Assembly (NCBI GenBank): GCA_030019335.1 | Contig: JASEET010000008.1 | Coordinates: 1-48,334, forward strand | Reading direction: 5' to 3' | DNA from: Candidatus Bathyarchaeia archaeon | GTDB lineage: Archaea; Thermoproteota; Bathyarchaeia; Bathyarchaeales; Bathycorpusculaceae | DNA: 48,334 bases | Shown here: positions 33,749 through 42,097 of the stretch, piece after piece | How positions within the stretch are numbered: position 1 is the first letter of the stretch | How the letters are laid out: each line of letters starts with the position of its first letter | Made by a program: the position numbers and the translations under genes | Notes under the pieces: model-generated | The model's input: only the letters and a program-made list of their open reading frames with translations | Told to the model about the DNA's origin: nothing | Databases searched by the model: none

Positions 33749-34259
33749 TACCCCTAAGTAATAGAGAGGGAAAAAGCTTAAAATCAGTTTGATTTTTAAA
33801 AACGGCTTGTTTTTAGCAAAGCTTTTATTTTTTGAGTAAAGCCCGACTTCACGCCGAGGTGTGAAATTTATCTTTTGAAAACTTGGGAACTCACATGGAA
33901 GTTAGGCAAATTTTTATAAGGCTTGATTTTTAGGCATGGGCGGATGTTTATATAGAACTGATGTTTTTGGAGAGTTTAACATGGAATTAGCGGATTTTTA
34001 GGTTTTTTATGTGAAAGTTATGTTGGAAATTTAAGTCTTAGATTTCACATGAAAATGTTGACAAATTAATGTTGCTTTATATACTAATGCGGGGGTGAAC
34101 TTTTTTTCCATGTATCTATATGAACCCCTTTGAAAAGCAAACTGAAAAAAGCTTCGTTTTTAAAAAGGAGCCTCAATCAAGCTTTTCTCCGAAACAGGGA
34201 TATTTGGCTCCAAATAGGTTTTAAGCCTAACGTGTAAACAGTTTGTTGAGAGAAAGCTT
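33749..34259 (+). other. AT-rich control region without genes
   Basis: No gene seen. Two strong plus-strand TATA boxes, TTTATATA at 33947-33954 and 34076-34083, each with purine-rich sequence before it, could drive the small gene at 34260. A GATTTTTA word recurs (near 33791, 33923 and 33995). An origin of replication is possible given the AT richness beside a GC-rich RNA, but no iterons were found. Confidence 0.4.
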
Positions 34260-34388
34260 TTGTCTGATCGTTCTGGTGGTAGCCGAAGGCCGAGGCTTTT
34301 TGACAGGCCTGAATGTAAGAACTGCGTTTTTAAGGGTGGCAGTTACTGCTGGAACCAGTGCCCATACAACATATGGCGAAGATATTAG
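34260..34388 (+). CDS. Tiny four-cysteine protein
   Basis: 42 residues from TTG 34260 (after GAGAGAAAG). A basic N-terminus (SDRSGGSRRPRLFDRP) is followed by ECKNCVFKGGSYCWNQCPYN: C-x2-C and C-x3-C, a probable zinc knuckle. It converges on another tiny Cys-rich gene with adjacent stop codons (34388/34389). Such proteins are common in archaeal viruses and plasmids. Confidence 0.5.
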   Translation: MSDRSGGSRRPRLFDRPECKNCVFKGGSYCWNQCPYNIWRRY

Positions 34389-34541
34389 TTAGATGTACTT
34401 GTCTAATGGTCCCTTTATTTTTGGCTTGTATTTTTGGCATATGCTGTCTTCTGGGTTTACGTAGCGTTTGTTTTGGTGGCACCAGTATTTGTCTTCGGAT
34501 GTGAAGTAGTCTATGAAGCGACAGTCCTTACACTTAGCCAA
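34389..34541 (-). CDS. Tiny Cys-rich protein
   Basis: 50 residues from TTG 34541: MAKCKDCRFIDYFTSEDKYW, then CHQNKRYVNPEDSICQKYKP. Cysteine spacing C-x2-C-x14-C-x13-C suits one zinc site. The C-terminus is lysine rich. No strong Shine-Dalgarno. Amino-acid usage (CKDCRF..., W/Y next to Cys) supports a real gene. Confidence 0.55.
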   Translation of the reverse strand: MAKCKDCRFIDYFTSEDKYWCHQNKRYVNPEDSICQKYKPKIKGPLDKYI

Positions 34542-34606
34542 TCGATACCACAGAAGAAAGTTTGAGGGTTACGCTTTAACACGTTTCGGTCCCAGAATCA
34601 TGTATT

Positions 34607-34662
34607 AGCGCGCGCGGGGTTAAGGGCAACTTCAGTTTTTTATGATAGTGCCCAGCCGCGCT
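34607..34662. other. GC-rich nested inverted repeat
   Basis: AGCGCG (34607-34612) pairs with CGCGCT (34657-34662) and inside it GGGCA (34624-34628) with TGCCC (34649-34653), around an AT loop containing TTTTTT. It stands out in an AT-rich spacer between two minus-strand genes. It could be a terminator for the upstream gene at 34700, a regulatory RNA element or an origin feature. Confidence 0.4.
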
Positions 34663-34699
34663 TATCTTTAGAAACCTAAGTTGACGCTACAGGAGAAAG

Positions 34700-34963
34700 T
34701 CACTCAGGAGTTAGTTTCCATGACATCGGGAGGCCAAAGTTCTTTTCTATCCACGTATTGACGACGTCTTGCTCAGCTTCCTTGGATAGTTTATCTACTC
34801 TAAGATGGGCTTTCATTTCTTCCTCAATTTCCTTTACTGAGCGAGACTCTTTATACTCATATACATGAACGTCTCCCCCAGCATATCCTGCGTCAAATAT
34901 TAGTATCGCATTTCTTCCTACTCTTTCCGGAACATAGTAAACCTTTGGTGCCCTCTTTTCCAT
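34700..34963 (-). CDS. Element protein of unknown function, 87 residues
   Basis: ATG at 34963 with AGGTGGATC, matching the 16S anti-Shine-Dalgarno, 4 bases upstream. A small alpha/beta protein: KVYYVPERVGRNAILIFDAG, VHVYEYKESRSVKEIEEEMK, VVNTWIEKNFGLPMSWKLTP. No family recognised. Confidence 0.65.
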   Translation of the reverse strand: MEKRAPKVYYVPERVGRNAILIFDAGYAGGDVHVYEYKESRSVKEIEEEMKAHLRVDKLSKEAEQDVVNTWIEKNFGLPMSWKLTPE

Positions 34964-35102
34964 GGTGATCCACCTCAGTCAAGTACTATAAAATCTGTTC
35001 AAATATTTACCTTTTCTTGGCAATTTTCCTCTATATACTACAGTTCAAACATATCATGATGAACAAAAAAGCGAACTAAGCTGTAGAAAAACAGGAAGAG
35101 CG

Positions 35103-35873
35103 TCACATTTCGTGACGTTCTTTATAATGGGCGACAAGCTCCGTTTGTGTTCTGAAAGCCACTATTCTACCTTCTCGGGCACAAAGTTCACATCTATGGC
35201 GTAAGGGTGGTCCATTAGCAACCATTTCCAAGGTGTCCTTTGCGGTTTGAATGGCAATTTCCACAGGCTCTGCTGAAGTCAATATCATTCCTAAATCCCT
35301 ATGTCTTTCGAGAATTGTTAGTGTTCCCTTGCATAGTTTGCGTGCAATTTCAATTTGTTTGTAAATGTAATCCCAATAGTTAGGTTGCCTATAACGGAAT
35401 CCGTCTCTTCGGAAAGGTTGTCCAAAAGCCACAAAGACATGCAAGTTCCACTTATTGGCAGCTTGGAGAAATCGCTCCCATAATTGAGAAAGAATCCAAA
35501 CTTGGTGAATGTCTGTTTCAGTCATTCCTAATTGTTTCATTATGCCATAGAGGTCAGCCTTCTGGGCTTTCCACCCTCTATAACTCAGAATGTCATCGGC
35601 GACTTGTTGATAATGCCTGTCATAGTCTCCCGATTCAACCCAAAGATTCCAAGCGTAATCAACAAGTTTCTTATGCCATGCTATTGCAAGCGAAACTTTG
35701 CTTCTATCATCTGCATTATCATAGTCTAATCCCAGTGCATCACATACTTGCCTTTTGGTTGGTTCAATCCCTTTGCGCATAAACATAGCAATCGCATCAT
35801 TAACCATGACTTCGAAGTAATTTCTTTGTCTAATGATGCCTCGCCAAGTTCGAGGGTGATGACTCAAAGCCAC
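35103..35873 (-). CDS. Element protein with C-terminal C2H2-like zinc finger
   Basis: 256 residues from GTG 35873. Mostly helical (YFEVMVNDAIAMFMRKGIEP, SLAIAWHKKLVDYAWNLWVE). The last 35 residues form CELCAREGRIVAFRTQTELV then AHYKERH, a C-x2-C...H-x4-H finger. It starts 4 bases after the ParB stop, so it belongs to the RHH-ParB operon and may bind DNA in segregation or replication. Confidence 0.65.
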   Translation of the reverse strand: MALSHHPRTWRGIIRQRNYFEVMVNDAIAMFMRKGIEPTKRQVCDALGLDYDNADDRSKVSLAIAWHKKLVDYAWNLWVESGDYDRHYQQVADDILSYRGWKAQKADLYGIMKQLGMTETDIHQVWILSQLWERFLQAANKWNLHVFVAFGQPFRRDGFRYRQPNYWDYIYKQIEIARKLCKGTLTILERHRDLGMILTSAEPVEIAIQTAKDTLEMVANGPPLRHRCELCAREGRIVAFRTQTELVAHYKERHEM

Positions 35874-35877
35874 TCAC

Positions 35878-36978
35878 TTAATCCCCTTTTTCAGTCGGAG
35901 AAGACCGAAGCAGAAGATCCATATGGTCTCTTATTTGCTTAAAGTATTTTTGAGCTTCTATCCAACTCTCTGCGCCAACTCGCATCATTGTTGGGATTCC
36001 CCAGCCTTTGACTTTCCATGCAACATCTTTGACTTCTCTGACAAATATGCGTCCTCGTTCCATAATCATTGTATCGAAGGCTTCTTTTTTCCCTGATAGC
36101 ACTTCTTTCGAAGTCTCCCTTTGTATTTTTGCTTGCGCTTCTTCCATACGGGTTTCTTTCTTCAGTTGCTCTACATGTTGGGCAACTCTTGTTTCATCAA
36201 GTTCTGTGCCGCTTCTTTCCAGTTCTTCGTAGAGCTTGACAGCTGCTTCTGCACGCTCAGGTTTTACTTCCTCTTTTATAATGGCTTGCTTTAATGGTTT
36301 GGGGGCTTTCTTGTATATTTCAACTACTTTCTTGGCTTTTCCGGCAGGTATTTCGCCTTTGAAAAACTTCTCCTTGATTGGTTCAGGAGCTTGCTTAATT
36401 GTTTTGACAACTTCTCTCACTTGTTCAGGTCTAACTGCTCCTTTTTCGACTTTTTTAAGTACTTGTTCTCTTTCTTCCTTAGGAAGCCCTCTTGTGCTTG
36501 TAATGACTCTGGTAGAAACCTTTGCCCCGAATGCTGTCTCGTCTCTGAACTCTTTTGCTTCAATGTAATCTCGAATGGTTTCTTCTTTATATCCAAGCAC
36601 TTGCGCGAGCTCTCGGTGAGTTTTATAGCGCCCTGTTTTCCATAACTTGTATATTGCATTTTCTCTTTCCACAGAATTCAGTGGGGTATGATGCAAGTTT
36701 TCAATCAATTGACGTTCCAGCCTTTCTTCAGGGGTAATGTTCAAAATTCGTCTAATCGGAACAGTTTTAACGCCAGCTTTCTTAGCACCTCTCCACCGAA
36801 TTTCCCCAGTGATGATGACATCATTTTCATCCACTTCAATTGCATTTATTGTTCCTTGTGCTTTGATTGTTTGGGCAATGCCTGCTACCTCTTCTTCGGG
36901 AAATGTTTTTCTGGGTTGTTGACGGTCTGGTTTTAGGGTGTCCACAGGAACTTCAAGGATTGTTTTTGAAATTTTCAT
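35878..36978 (-). CDS. ParB-family DNA-binding protein
   Basis: 366 residues. N-terminal ParB/sulfiredoxin-like domain: VDTLKPDRQQPRKTFPEEEV, then IITGEIRWRGAKKAGVKTVP (the GExRxxA CTPase motif as GEIRWRGA) and LIENLHHTPLNSVERENAIY. A HTH follows (THRELAQVLGYKEETIRDYI). Long charged helices make up the rest, unlike the short dimerisation end of chromosomal ParB. No ParA is adjacent, so it may act as a plasmid-type centromere or transcription factor. It lies 2 bases after an RHH gene. Confidence 0.85.
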   Translation of the reverse strand: MKISKTILEVPVDTLKPDRQQPRKTFPEEEVAGIAQTIKAQGTINAIEVDENDVIITGEIRWRGAKKAGVKTVPIRRILNITPEERLERQLIENLHHTPLNSVERENAIYKLWKTGRYKTHRELAQVLGYKEETIRDYIEAKEFRDETAFGAKVSTRVITSTRGLPKEEREQVLKKVEKGAVRPEQVREVVKTIKQAPEPIKEKFFKGEIPAGKAKKVVEIYKKAPKPLKQAIIKEEVKPERAEAAVKLYEELERSGTELDETRVAQHVEQLKKETRMEEAQAKIQRETSKEVLSGKKEAFDTMIMERGRIFVREVKDVAWKVKGWGIPTMMRVGAESWIEAQKYFKQIRDHMDLLLRSSPTEKGD

Positions 36979-36980
36979 AT

Positions 36981-37130
36981 TCAGTCACTCCGTTCTCTTC
37001 TTCTTTCAAGTTCATCCTTTAAAAGTCTCTCCAGCATCTCTGTGAGAGTCTCTCCATTTTCTATGGCATGGATTTTGGCCCGTTTCCATAATTCGTCGTC
37101 AACTCTTACACTCGTAACCACTTTTGCCAT
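36981..37130 (-). CDS. Ribbon-helix-helix regulator
   Basis: 49 residues from ATG 37130: VVTSVRVDDELWKRAKIHAI, then ENGETLTEMLERLLKDELER. This is a clean CopG/Arc-type RHH. It leads the ParB-zinc-finger operon and probably represses it. The frame extends upstream to 37172 but those residues look non-coding. Confidence 0.75.
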   Translation of the reverse strand: MAKVVTSVRVDDELWKRAKIHAIENGETLTEMLERLLKDELERRRERSD

Positions 37131-37204
37131 AACACATCCCAGCAAGAAGCTGGTCTTGTAGTATATAAACATTTCTTTAATGTAATTTGTCTCTATAATA
37201 TTAA

Positions 37205-37402
37205 TTAAACGGCTACTACCTTCGCACTAACAATAGTGGTTTAGCAGATCATGAAGCCCTCATTTGCGGGATAGCCGTACCATGCAGATTTCCAGTGATA
37301 GTTGAAACAAGGGTAGAGGATTATCCAAGGAAATCGACCAAAAATGCTAAGCAGACATTTGAGTCAATGAAGCTTAAAAACAATAAAACCGAAGTCCGAT
37401 AA
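37205..37402 (+). pseudogene. C-terminal gene remnant of unknown family
   Basis: An open frame of 65 codons without a start codon: LNGYYLRTNNSGLADHEALI, CGIAVPCRFPVIVETRVEDY, then a polar tail to TAA. Coding character is good (alternating strands, charged end), but the 5' part is missing. It lies in the 354-base spacer before the restriction-like gene. Confidence 0.35.
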
Positions 37403-37484
37403 AATGATTACTTAAAAACGGAACTACAAGTTTCCTTTTTGATACAAAAACAATAAGCATGAAGCTTTAGAATAATAATGATTC

Positions 37485-38312
37485 ATGCCGACACCAAGGA
37501 GCGACCAGCACTTAACCTTAAGAGAAGCTATCCTATCCTGTGACATCGAGGAAAACTATTTCCGAAATTATGTTTTCAAAGGCGGAGAATTGAAAGCGAG
37601 GAAAATAAAAGGAAGATGGATGATATTAAGACAAGAGTTGGATAAGTGGAAGGAGAATCGTGATTATAGACTCATAAAACTCGGTATGGAGGATTACTTC
37701 AAGGCATTTAATTTTGCTGTCAAACAATTCTATAGGGGTGGTCTGGTCGTTGTTGAATGGGGAAAAACAAAGCGAAGGGAGATAGGAGAATTTCTTTTTA
37801 ACCAGATGGGTGGCAAGTTGGGAGAGTTAGCTTTCCGTGAATTCCTTCGCAGTCGGTTTGGTGTAGAGGTAAGAGTAAGCTTTGAAGTGGAAAAGGAATT
37901 ACCAGGACAAGATATTTTTAAAGTTAAAGGTAGGTCACCAAAGGTTAGGGTCTCAATTAAAACTACCAAAATACAAAACTTCAATTTATGGGTGGTTGAA
38001 GAAGATATAGACCTTTCAGATGCGTATGTTTTATGTCGAGTTGATCTTCCATTAGACCATCTACTTCGAGTGCTTCGCGAGCATGAAAAACTGTCGGAAA
38101 TAAGAGATATTATCCCAGAGCTTCATGAAGTTGAGGCGGAAGTTGTGGGTTTTGCTTGGAAAGATGAATTGAAAGCTAAAGGGTCGAGCATGGAAATGAT
38201 AGGGGCTGATGGAAAACTTGTTCAAGAACTGAGACGGCCACAATATGTGATGCTTTCAGGAGAACTTAAGAGGACTAAGAAGGACTGGGAGTCTCTGGTT
38301 AACACGCTTTAG
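37485..38312 (+). CDS. Putative restriction endonuclease (PD-(D/E)XK) with excisionase-like HTH
   Basis: 275 residues. An N-terminal reader (HLTLREAILSCDIEENYFRN, then KARKIKGRWMILRQELDKWK) resembles excisionase/MerR HTH. The core has GKLGELAFREFLRSRFGVEV (a Glu-helix), ELPGQDIF (Asp) and VRVSIKTTKIQNFNLWVVE (S-x-K-T-T), which fits a PD-(D/E)XK nuclease with a lysine where Q/E-x-K is usual. The methyltransferase at 38686 and the regulator at 40733 make a restriction-modification set likely. The recognition site is unknown. Confidence 0.6.
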   Translation: MPTPRSDQHLTLREAILSCDIEENYFRNYVFKGGELKARKIKGRWMILRQELDKWKENRDYRLIKLGMEDYFKAFNFAVKQFYRGGLVVVEWGKTKRREIGEFLFNQMGGKLGELAFREFLRSRFGVEVRVSFEVEKELPGQDIFKVKGRSPKVRVSIKTTKIQNFNLWVVEEDIDLSDAYVLCRVDLPLDHLLRVLREHEKLSEIRDIIPELHEVEAEVVGFAWKDELKAKGSSMEMIGADGKLVQELRRPQYVMLSGELKRTKKDWESLVNTL

Positions 38313-38345
38313 ATCGTTTTCTACATATTTGCGAATGTTTCATTT

Positions 38346-38600
38346 TCAAGTTGGTCTGAAAGACACTTTATATCTGCCATTTGGTTTCTTATAGAATTTT
38401 ATTGTGTCACCAGCTTTAGCAAAGGCTTTCACATTTAAAAATATCCTGTTATATTTATCAATTTTCTTTTCGAGTTGCACGCCGCCTATTCTGATTTCGA
38501 ATCCTTCTTTTGGAAATAATTTGGCTATATCTTTAGGTAAGTGAATCATGCGTGTGTCAATTTCACTTTTTGTTAACTTTTTCTGAAAGAATGATTTCAT
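38346..38600 (-). CDS. Small beta-rich protein
   Basis: 84 residues from ATG 38600; GTG 38609 and TTG 38612 are alternatives. MIHLPKDIAKLFPKEGFEIR, LEKKIDKYNRIFLNVKAFAK, DTIKFYKKPNGRYKVSFRP: two short repeats of strand-turn-strand, AbrB-like. It sits between the nuclease and methyltransferase genes, so it may be a control or antitoxin-like part. Role not shown. Confidence 0.5.
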   Translation of the reverse strand: MKSFFQKKLTKSEIDTRMIHLPKDIAKLFPKEGFEIRIGGVQLEKKIDKYNRIFLNVKAFAKAGDTIKFYKKPNGRYKVSFRPT

Positions 38601-38685
38601 CTTTGGCACCAACAGTTAAGTTTTTCTATTCGGTTATTAAATTTACGATGCCCAATTGCAATGCCATTGAAAACGATATGGCTGG

Positions 38686-40596
38686 TTAATGTGCTTTCTT
38701 GAAAAAAATAACATGTTCTGTAGGTATTGCTCCTCTTTCTGATGCTTTCCTTAATCCTATGTCAATCGAATGAAGGTGCATTAGTCCAACACTCTTTCCC
38801 ATCTCTTCCATAATGGCTCCCAGATCAATTATTCCGTTCTCTGCGCCTAATTTTATAGTTTGTTCTTTGCCAATTATCATTACCAAGAATTTATCAGGTG
38901 CAAGTACATTATGCATTTGCCTAAAGGCTTGGAACATATCAACAAAGTATTTGTATAGAGCAGCCGCCTTGACTTTACGACCAAACTTGACCATCCTCAT
39001 TAAAACGGACTGAGCTGATGTTGGAAGAGTAAGGAAATCGTCGCTTTTCGAGATGATGTTTCCTACCATCCGTGCCTGAACTCTTGGAGAACCTATGTGC
39101 TCTTCATCCAGCTTTAGGTGATCTTTTGTTAAGTCAAGGGCATATAGAGCATAAACATGTTCGTTTAAATAATCTATCGCCGTGCCATATGGTGGAGATG
39201 TTATGATTGCATCAACGAAGTGTTTCCCAAAATATTCCATTCCAGGCTTTATGACTTTCTCTAACTCCCTTACATCTCCAGTATAGACTAAATGCTTTCC
39301 CAATTTTAGATCCTGCACCTCATGCTTGAACTTCCAGAAATAATACAGAGAAAAGAACATGCTCCAAAGGCGTTGGCTGTAGGTTTCAATGATTTTTTCA
39401 ATGGTTTGTTTCTTTAACATGCTCCTTATCCAGTATGCAAGTGCCAATTCACAGAATTGTTGCAACTCTTTATTCTTCAAATCCCTGATACAACCCTTTA
39501 TGATTTCAATGCAGTGAAGCGAATCTTCATTTACACCCTTTCTTAGGGATTTGGGGATAAACACTTCAACGGCTTTCTGCTTTTCAACCATGTAACTGGA
39601 TAGAGTTTTATTTTTGGTATAGGCCTCTACATTAAGTCGTATGTCCCTAAGAAGTCCTTCGATTTCTTTTCTAAGCCATTCAATATCCCATTTGAGCGAA
39701 TCTATCTTGATCTTCGTTATATTTGTGAATAATGGATGAAAGTCAACGCCTATCGTGTTAATCCCGCATAGAACGGCCTCAAGATTCATCGTTCCGCTAC
39801 CACACATAGGGTCCAATAAAAGCTCGCCTTCTTTCATTTTTATACCATTCGTAATAGCCCTTACCATTCGCGGAAAGAATTTCCCTTTCACCCCAATATA
39901 GTGGGTTAAGTAAAGTTGCGGAGCGTCTCGCTCATCTATGAAATCTTCGATTGTCTTGAACCATCTGGCGGACGAGGGAGAATATGGCCTATAAAAGTTC
40001 TTTTGGAAATGAAGTATGCTTGCCTTATACATTCTATCGGCTTGTGTTACGGTTCTGGCCAACTGACACGCGTAGTGAGAAGGTTCATAAAGGACATGAA
40101 ATGGAATAAATCTAAACAAAATCTTAGGCTGATCTTTCTGAATTGTAAACATCTGAGCATAAGGTGATATATTGTAAATGGTAGGGGACTTATCGAAAGT
40201 TAAATCCTCAACTCCCTTGAGCTCGGTGTAGATTTTCCTCGCCATTTCTATATCCTTTGAAAGAATCAAAACATAGAATTCTCGAAAATAAGCCAGTCTT
40301 GAAATCAGGTCCATGCAATTCCTAACATCAGCTTGCACATGATAACCTTGTATGTCACCACAATAAGGTAAACGAGTTATGATGTCCTGAACTCTGACTC
40401 CCTGCGTGGAAAGAAAGTCGTTTAATGGCTGCATACAAAGATCGTCTACAAAGTTTCTTATGGTTTCAGGTTGTTTGTCCATCAGACTTTTTATCTCAAA
40501 TTCTGCAAGGACTAATTCAGAATCATTTTGTATGTCGTGCTTCAGCTTGAAGTAATAATGAGCTTTTTCTTCTTGCCCCAGCATACTTTGACCCAA
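38686..40596 (-). CDS. DNA methyltransferase (TSPPY, N4-cytosine or N6-adenine type)
   Basis: 636 residues. SAM motif I LLDPMCGSGTMNLEAVLCG (about 252-270) with GVDFHP following, and catalytic motif IV IITSPPYGTAIDYL (about 463-470). The 200 residues between are a helical insert that probably reads the target. The N-terminal 230 residues, starting TTG or ATG 40584, resemble the extra domain of large archaeal TRM/modification enzymes (IYTELKGVEDLTFDK). TSPPY fits exocyclic-amine methylation. Opposite-strand neighbour of the putative nuclease. Confidence 0.8.
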   Translation of the reverse strand: MGQSMLGQEEKAHYYFKLKHDIQNDSELVLAEFEIKSLMDKQPETIRNFVDDLCMQPLNDFLSTQGVRVQDIITRLPYCGDIQGYHVQADVRNCMDLISRLAYFREFYVLILSKDIEMARKIYTELKGVEDLTFDKSPTIYNISPYAQMFTIQKDQPKILFRFIPFHVLYEPSHYACQLARTVTQADRMYKASILHFQKNFYRPYSPSSARWFKTIEDFIDERDAPQLYLTHYIGVKGKFFPRMVRAITNGIKMKEGELLLDPMCGSGTMNLEAVLCGINTIGVDFHPLFTNITKIKIDSLKWDIEWLRKEIEGLLRDIRLNVEAYTKNKTLSSYMVEKQKAVEVFIPKSLRKGVNEDSLHCIEIIKGCIRDLKNKELQQFCELALAYWIRSMLKKQTIEKIIETYSQRLWSMFFSLYYFWKFKHEVQDLKLGKHLVYTGDVRELEKVIKPGMEYFGKHFVDAIITSPPYGTAIDYLNEHVYALYALDLTKDHLKLDEEHIGSPRVQARMVGNIISKSDDFLTLPTSAQSVLMRMVKFGRKVKAAALYKYFVDMFQAFRQMHNVLAPDKFLVMIIGKEQTIKLGAENGIIDLGAIMEEMGKSVGLMHLHSIDIGLRKASERGAIPTEHVIFFKKAH

Positions 40597-40630
40597 CCAT
40601 ACCTCATAATTTACGCTTATATTTTATTTG

Positions 40631-40640
40631 CCCCCCCCCC
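40631..40640. repeat. Run of ten C between divergent genes
   Basis: A C10 tract between the methyltransferase start (40596) and the regulator start (40733), beside TATA-like TTTATAAG. Length change here would alter promoter spacing. Confidence 0.6.
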
Positions 40641-40732
40641 TGTTTATAAGTCTTACTTCTGAAACTAATGGTTCCAAAAATGGTATAAAAAGTCTAAAAG
40701 AGAGTGACAGATGGATTACTTATAGGGAGCCT

Positions 40733-41029
40733 ATGAGCGAGAAAAATATCATTAAGGTCCTCGGGCAATCGCACGCTATAAAAATTCTATCCTCTTTGAG
40801 TGAACGACCAATGAGGTTCACAGATTTGAAGGGGTCATGTGAAAGCAATAGGACCAGATCAGCCAGGCTGAAAGAGCTGGAGAAGAAGAAATTAGTCAAG
40901 ACTGTGCCGAAAATGATCGGAAGGAGAGCATATACTTTTTACGAAATTACTCCGAGAGGAAAGCAAGCATTAGACCTTTGTAAATCACTGCTCGGATTGG
41001 AATCGAAAACTTCGGGCGGGAATCCGTAA
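40733..41029 (+). CDS. Winged-helix regulator (HxlR/ArsR-like)
   Basis: 98 residues from ATG 40733 after GGGAG. IIKVLGQSHAIKILSSLSER, PMRFTDLKGSCESNRTRSAR, LKELEKKKLVKTVPKMIGRR, then the wing. Divergent from the methyltransferase, it is the natural controller of the restriction-modification set. The 35 codons before the ATG contain the C10 run and look non-coding. Confidence 0.7.
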   Translation: MSEKNIIKVLGQSHAIKILSSLSERPMRFTDLKGSCESNRTRSARLKELEKKKLVKTVPKMIGRRAYTFYEITPRGKQALDLCKSLLGLESKTSGGNP

Positions 41030-41092
41030 TTCTAATAATTTTCGTTTCCCATTAGTTATTTTGATATCTACGAGGATGAAGCATCCGTTACT

Positions 41093-41533
41093 TCAAACGC
41101 TTCTGTCTTTACCCTTCTTTACTTCTTTTTCTCCCAGCCATTTCTCGTATTTTTCAAGTACTTCATCAATCTGTGTCTGAACGAAGTCTGACGCACTATG
41201 ATAAGCTGTATTCATTTCTTTAACAGCCGCCTCAAGCCTCTCATACTTCTCCCTTGGAATTTCCACATATTCAAAATCCTCTTTCAGAAACTTCAGCCTC
41301 CACCTTGCTGCATCACGTATAAACTCTTCCTTTGTTGTGTAGCCTAAGTGGTTGTTTTTCTCCACGAAGCTTTCAATTCCGGCAAGCAGTTCAGGGGGCA
41401 GTATTACTGATTGGTTTAGCATGGCTCCTATGGCGTCTTGGTATGTCTGCATCTTGCCTGTCTGCGCCGTGAGTGTTCCAAGCGTTGCTGTGAGTTTTCT
41501 GTGGATGCCGTCTGATATTCTAAGCGTTTTCAT
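41093..41533 (-). CDS. CopG-like element protein
   Basis: 146 residues from ATG 41533, after AGGAAAC. KTLRISDGIHRKLTATLGTL then a helical middle, ELLAGIESFVEKNNHLGYTT, KEEFIRDAARWRLKFLKEDF (an RHH-like pair of helices) and a charged coiled C-terminus. It lies 2 bases after the RHH-zinc gene, in an operon. Probably DNA-binding. Confidence 0.6.
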   Translation of the reverse strand: MKTLRISDGIHRKLTATLGTLTAQTGKMQTYQDAIGAMLNQSVILPPELLAGIESFVEKNNHLGYTTKEEFIRDAARWRLKFLKEDFEYVEIPREKYERLEAAVKEMNTAYHSASDFVQTQIDEVLEKYEKWLGEKEVKKGKDRSV

Positions 41534-41535
41534 TT

Positions 41536-41949
41536 TTATGTTTCCTTGATTTTCTTGCTTATTTCCCAGCCTTTTTTGATTATGATTTTCCGGACTTTTG
41601 GTATGTTTAGGGCGAATTCCACGTGGCGGCAGTCTGTTGATTGGCAGTGTTCGCACCAGGCGTTGTCGGGCCTGAAGTAAACGTCTATTATGCGGCCTCT
41701 TGATGTTCTGTTTGCGAGGGTTCTGTCCAGTATGCGGACGCCGTGCTCGCTTATGTTGAAGTGTTCAAGGACCGGTTGCTCCGGCATGGGAGTAAGAATT
41801 TTCAGTTGTTCGCATTTTTCTCTTATGGCGTCTGTTGCGAAGTCTGCGAGGCTTTTGTAGCCCATTTCTGGATGGGAATTTATGTATCGTTCTATGACGT
41901 TGACCAGCTCCCTTTGAAGGGTTATTCCGCGATACTTACCTATTGGCAT
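41536..41949 (-). CDS. RHH protein with C-terminal zinc knuckle
   Basis: 137 residues. The N-terminal MPIGKYRGITLQRELVNVIE to about 50 is RHH-like; the C-terminal third has NAWCEHCQSTDCRHVEFALN, a Cys/His zinc site. Its first 50 residues are homologous to the divergent gene at 42098 (MPVGNYRGISLREELVKRIK). The shared intergenic region is 148 bases. Confidence 0.7.
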   Translation of the reverse strand: MPIGKYRGITLQRELVNVIERYINSHPEMGYKSLADFATDAIREKCEQLKILTPMPEQPVLEHFNISEHGVRILDRTLANRTSRGRIIDVYFRPDNAWCEHCQSTDCRHVEFALNIPKVRKIIIKKGWEISKKIKET

Positions 41950-42097
41950 ATACCTTACCTTTACCCTATATATACGTTAGACACTCGTAATAAAATTTTC
42001 GCTTCAGGTGACAGCCTTTTTTATTTCATTAAGTTGGCAATTCTTAAATGATTTCACCACATTAACACCACATAAACAAAGTGTGATAGGGGTAGTT

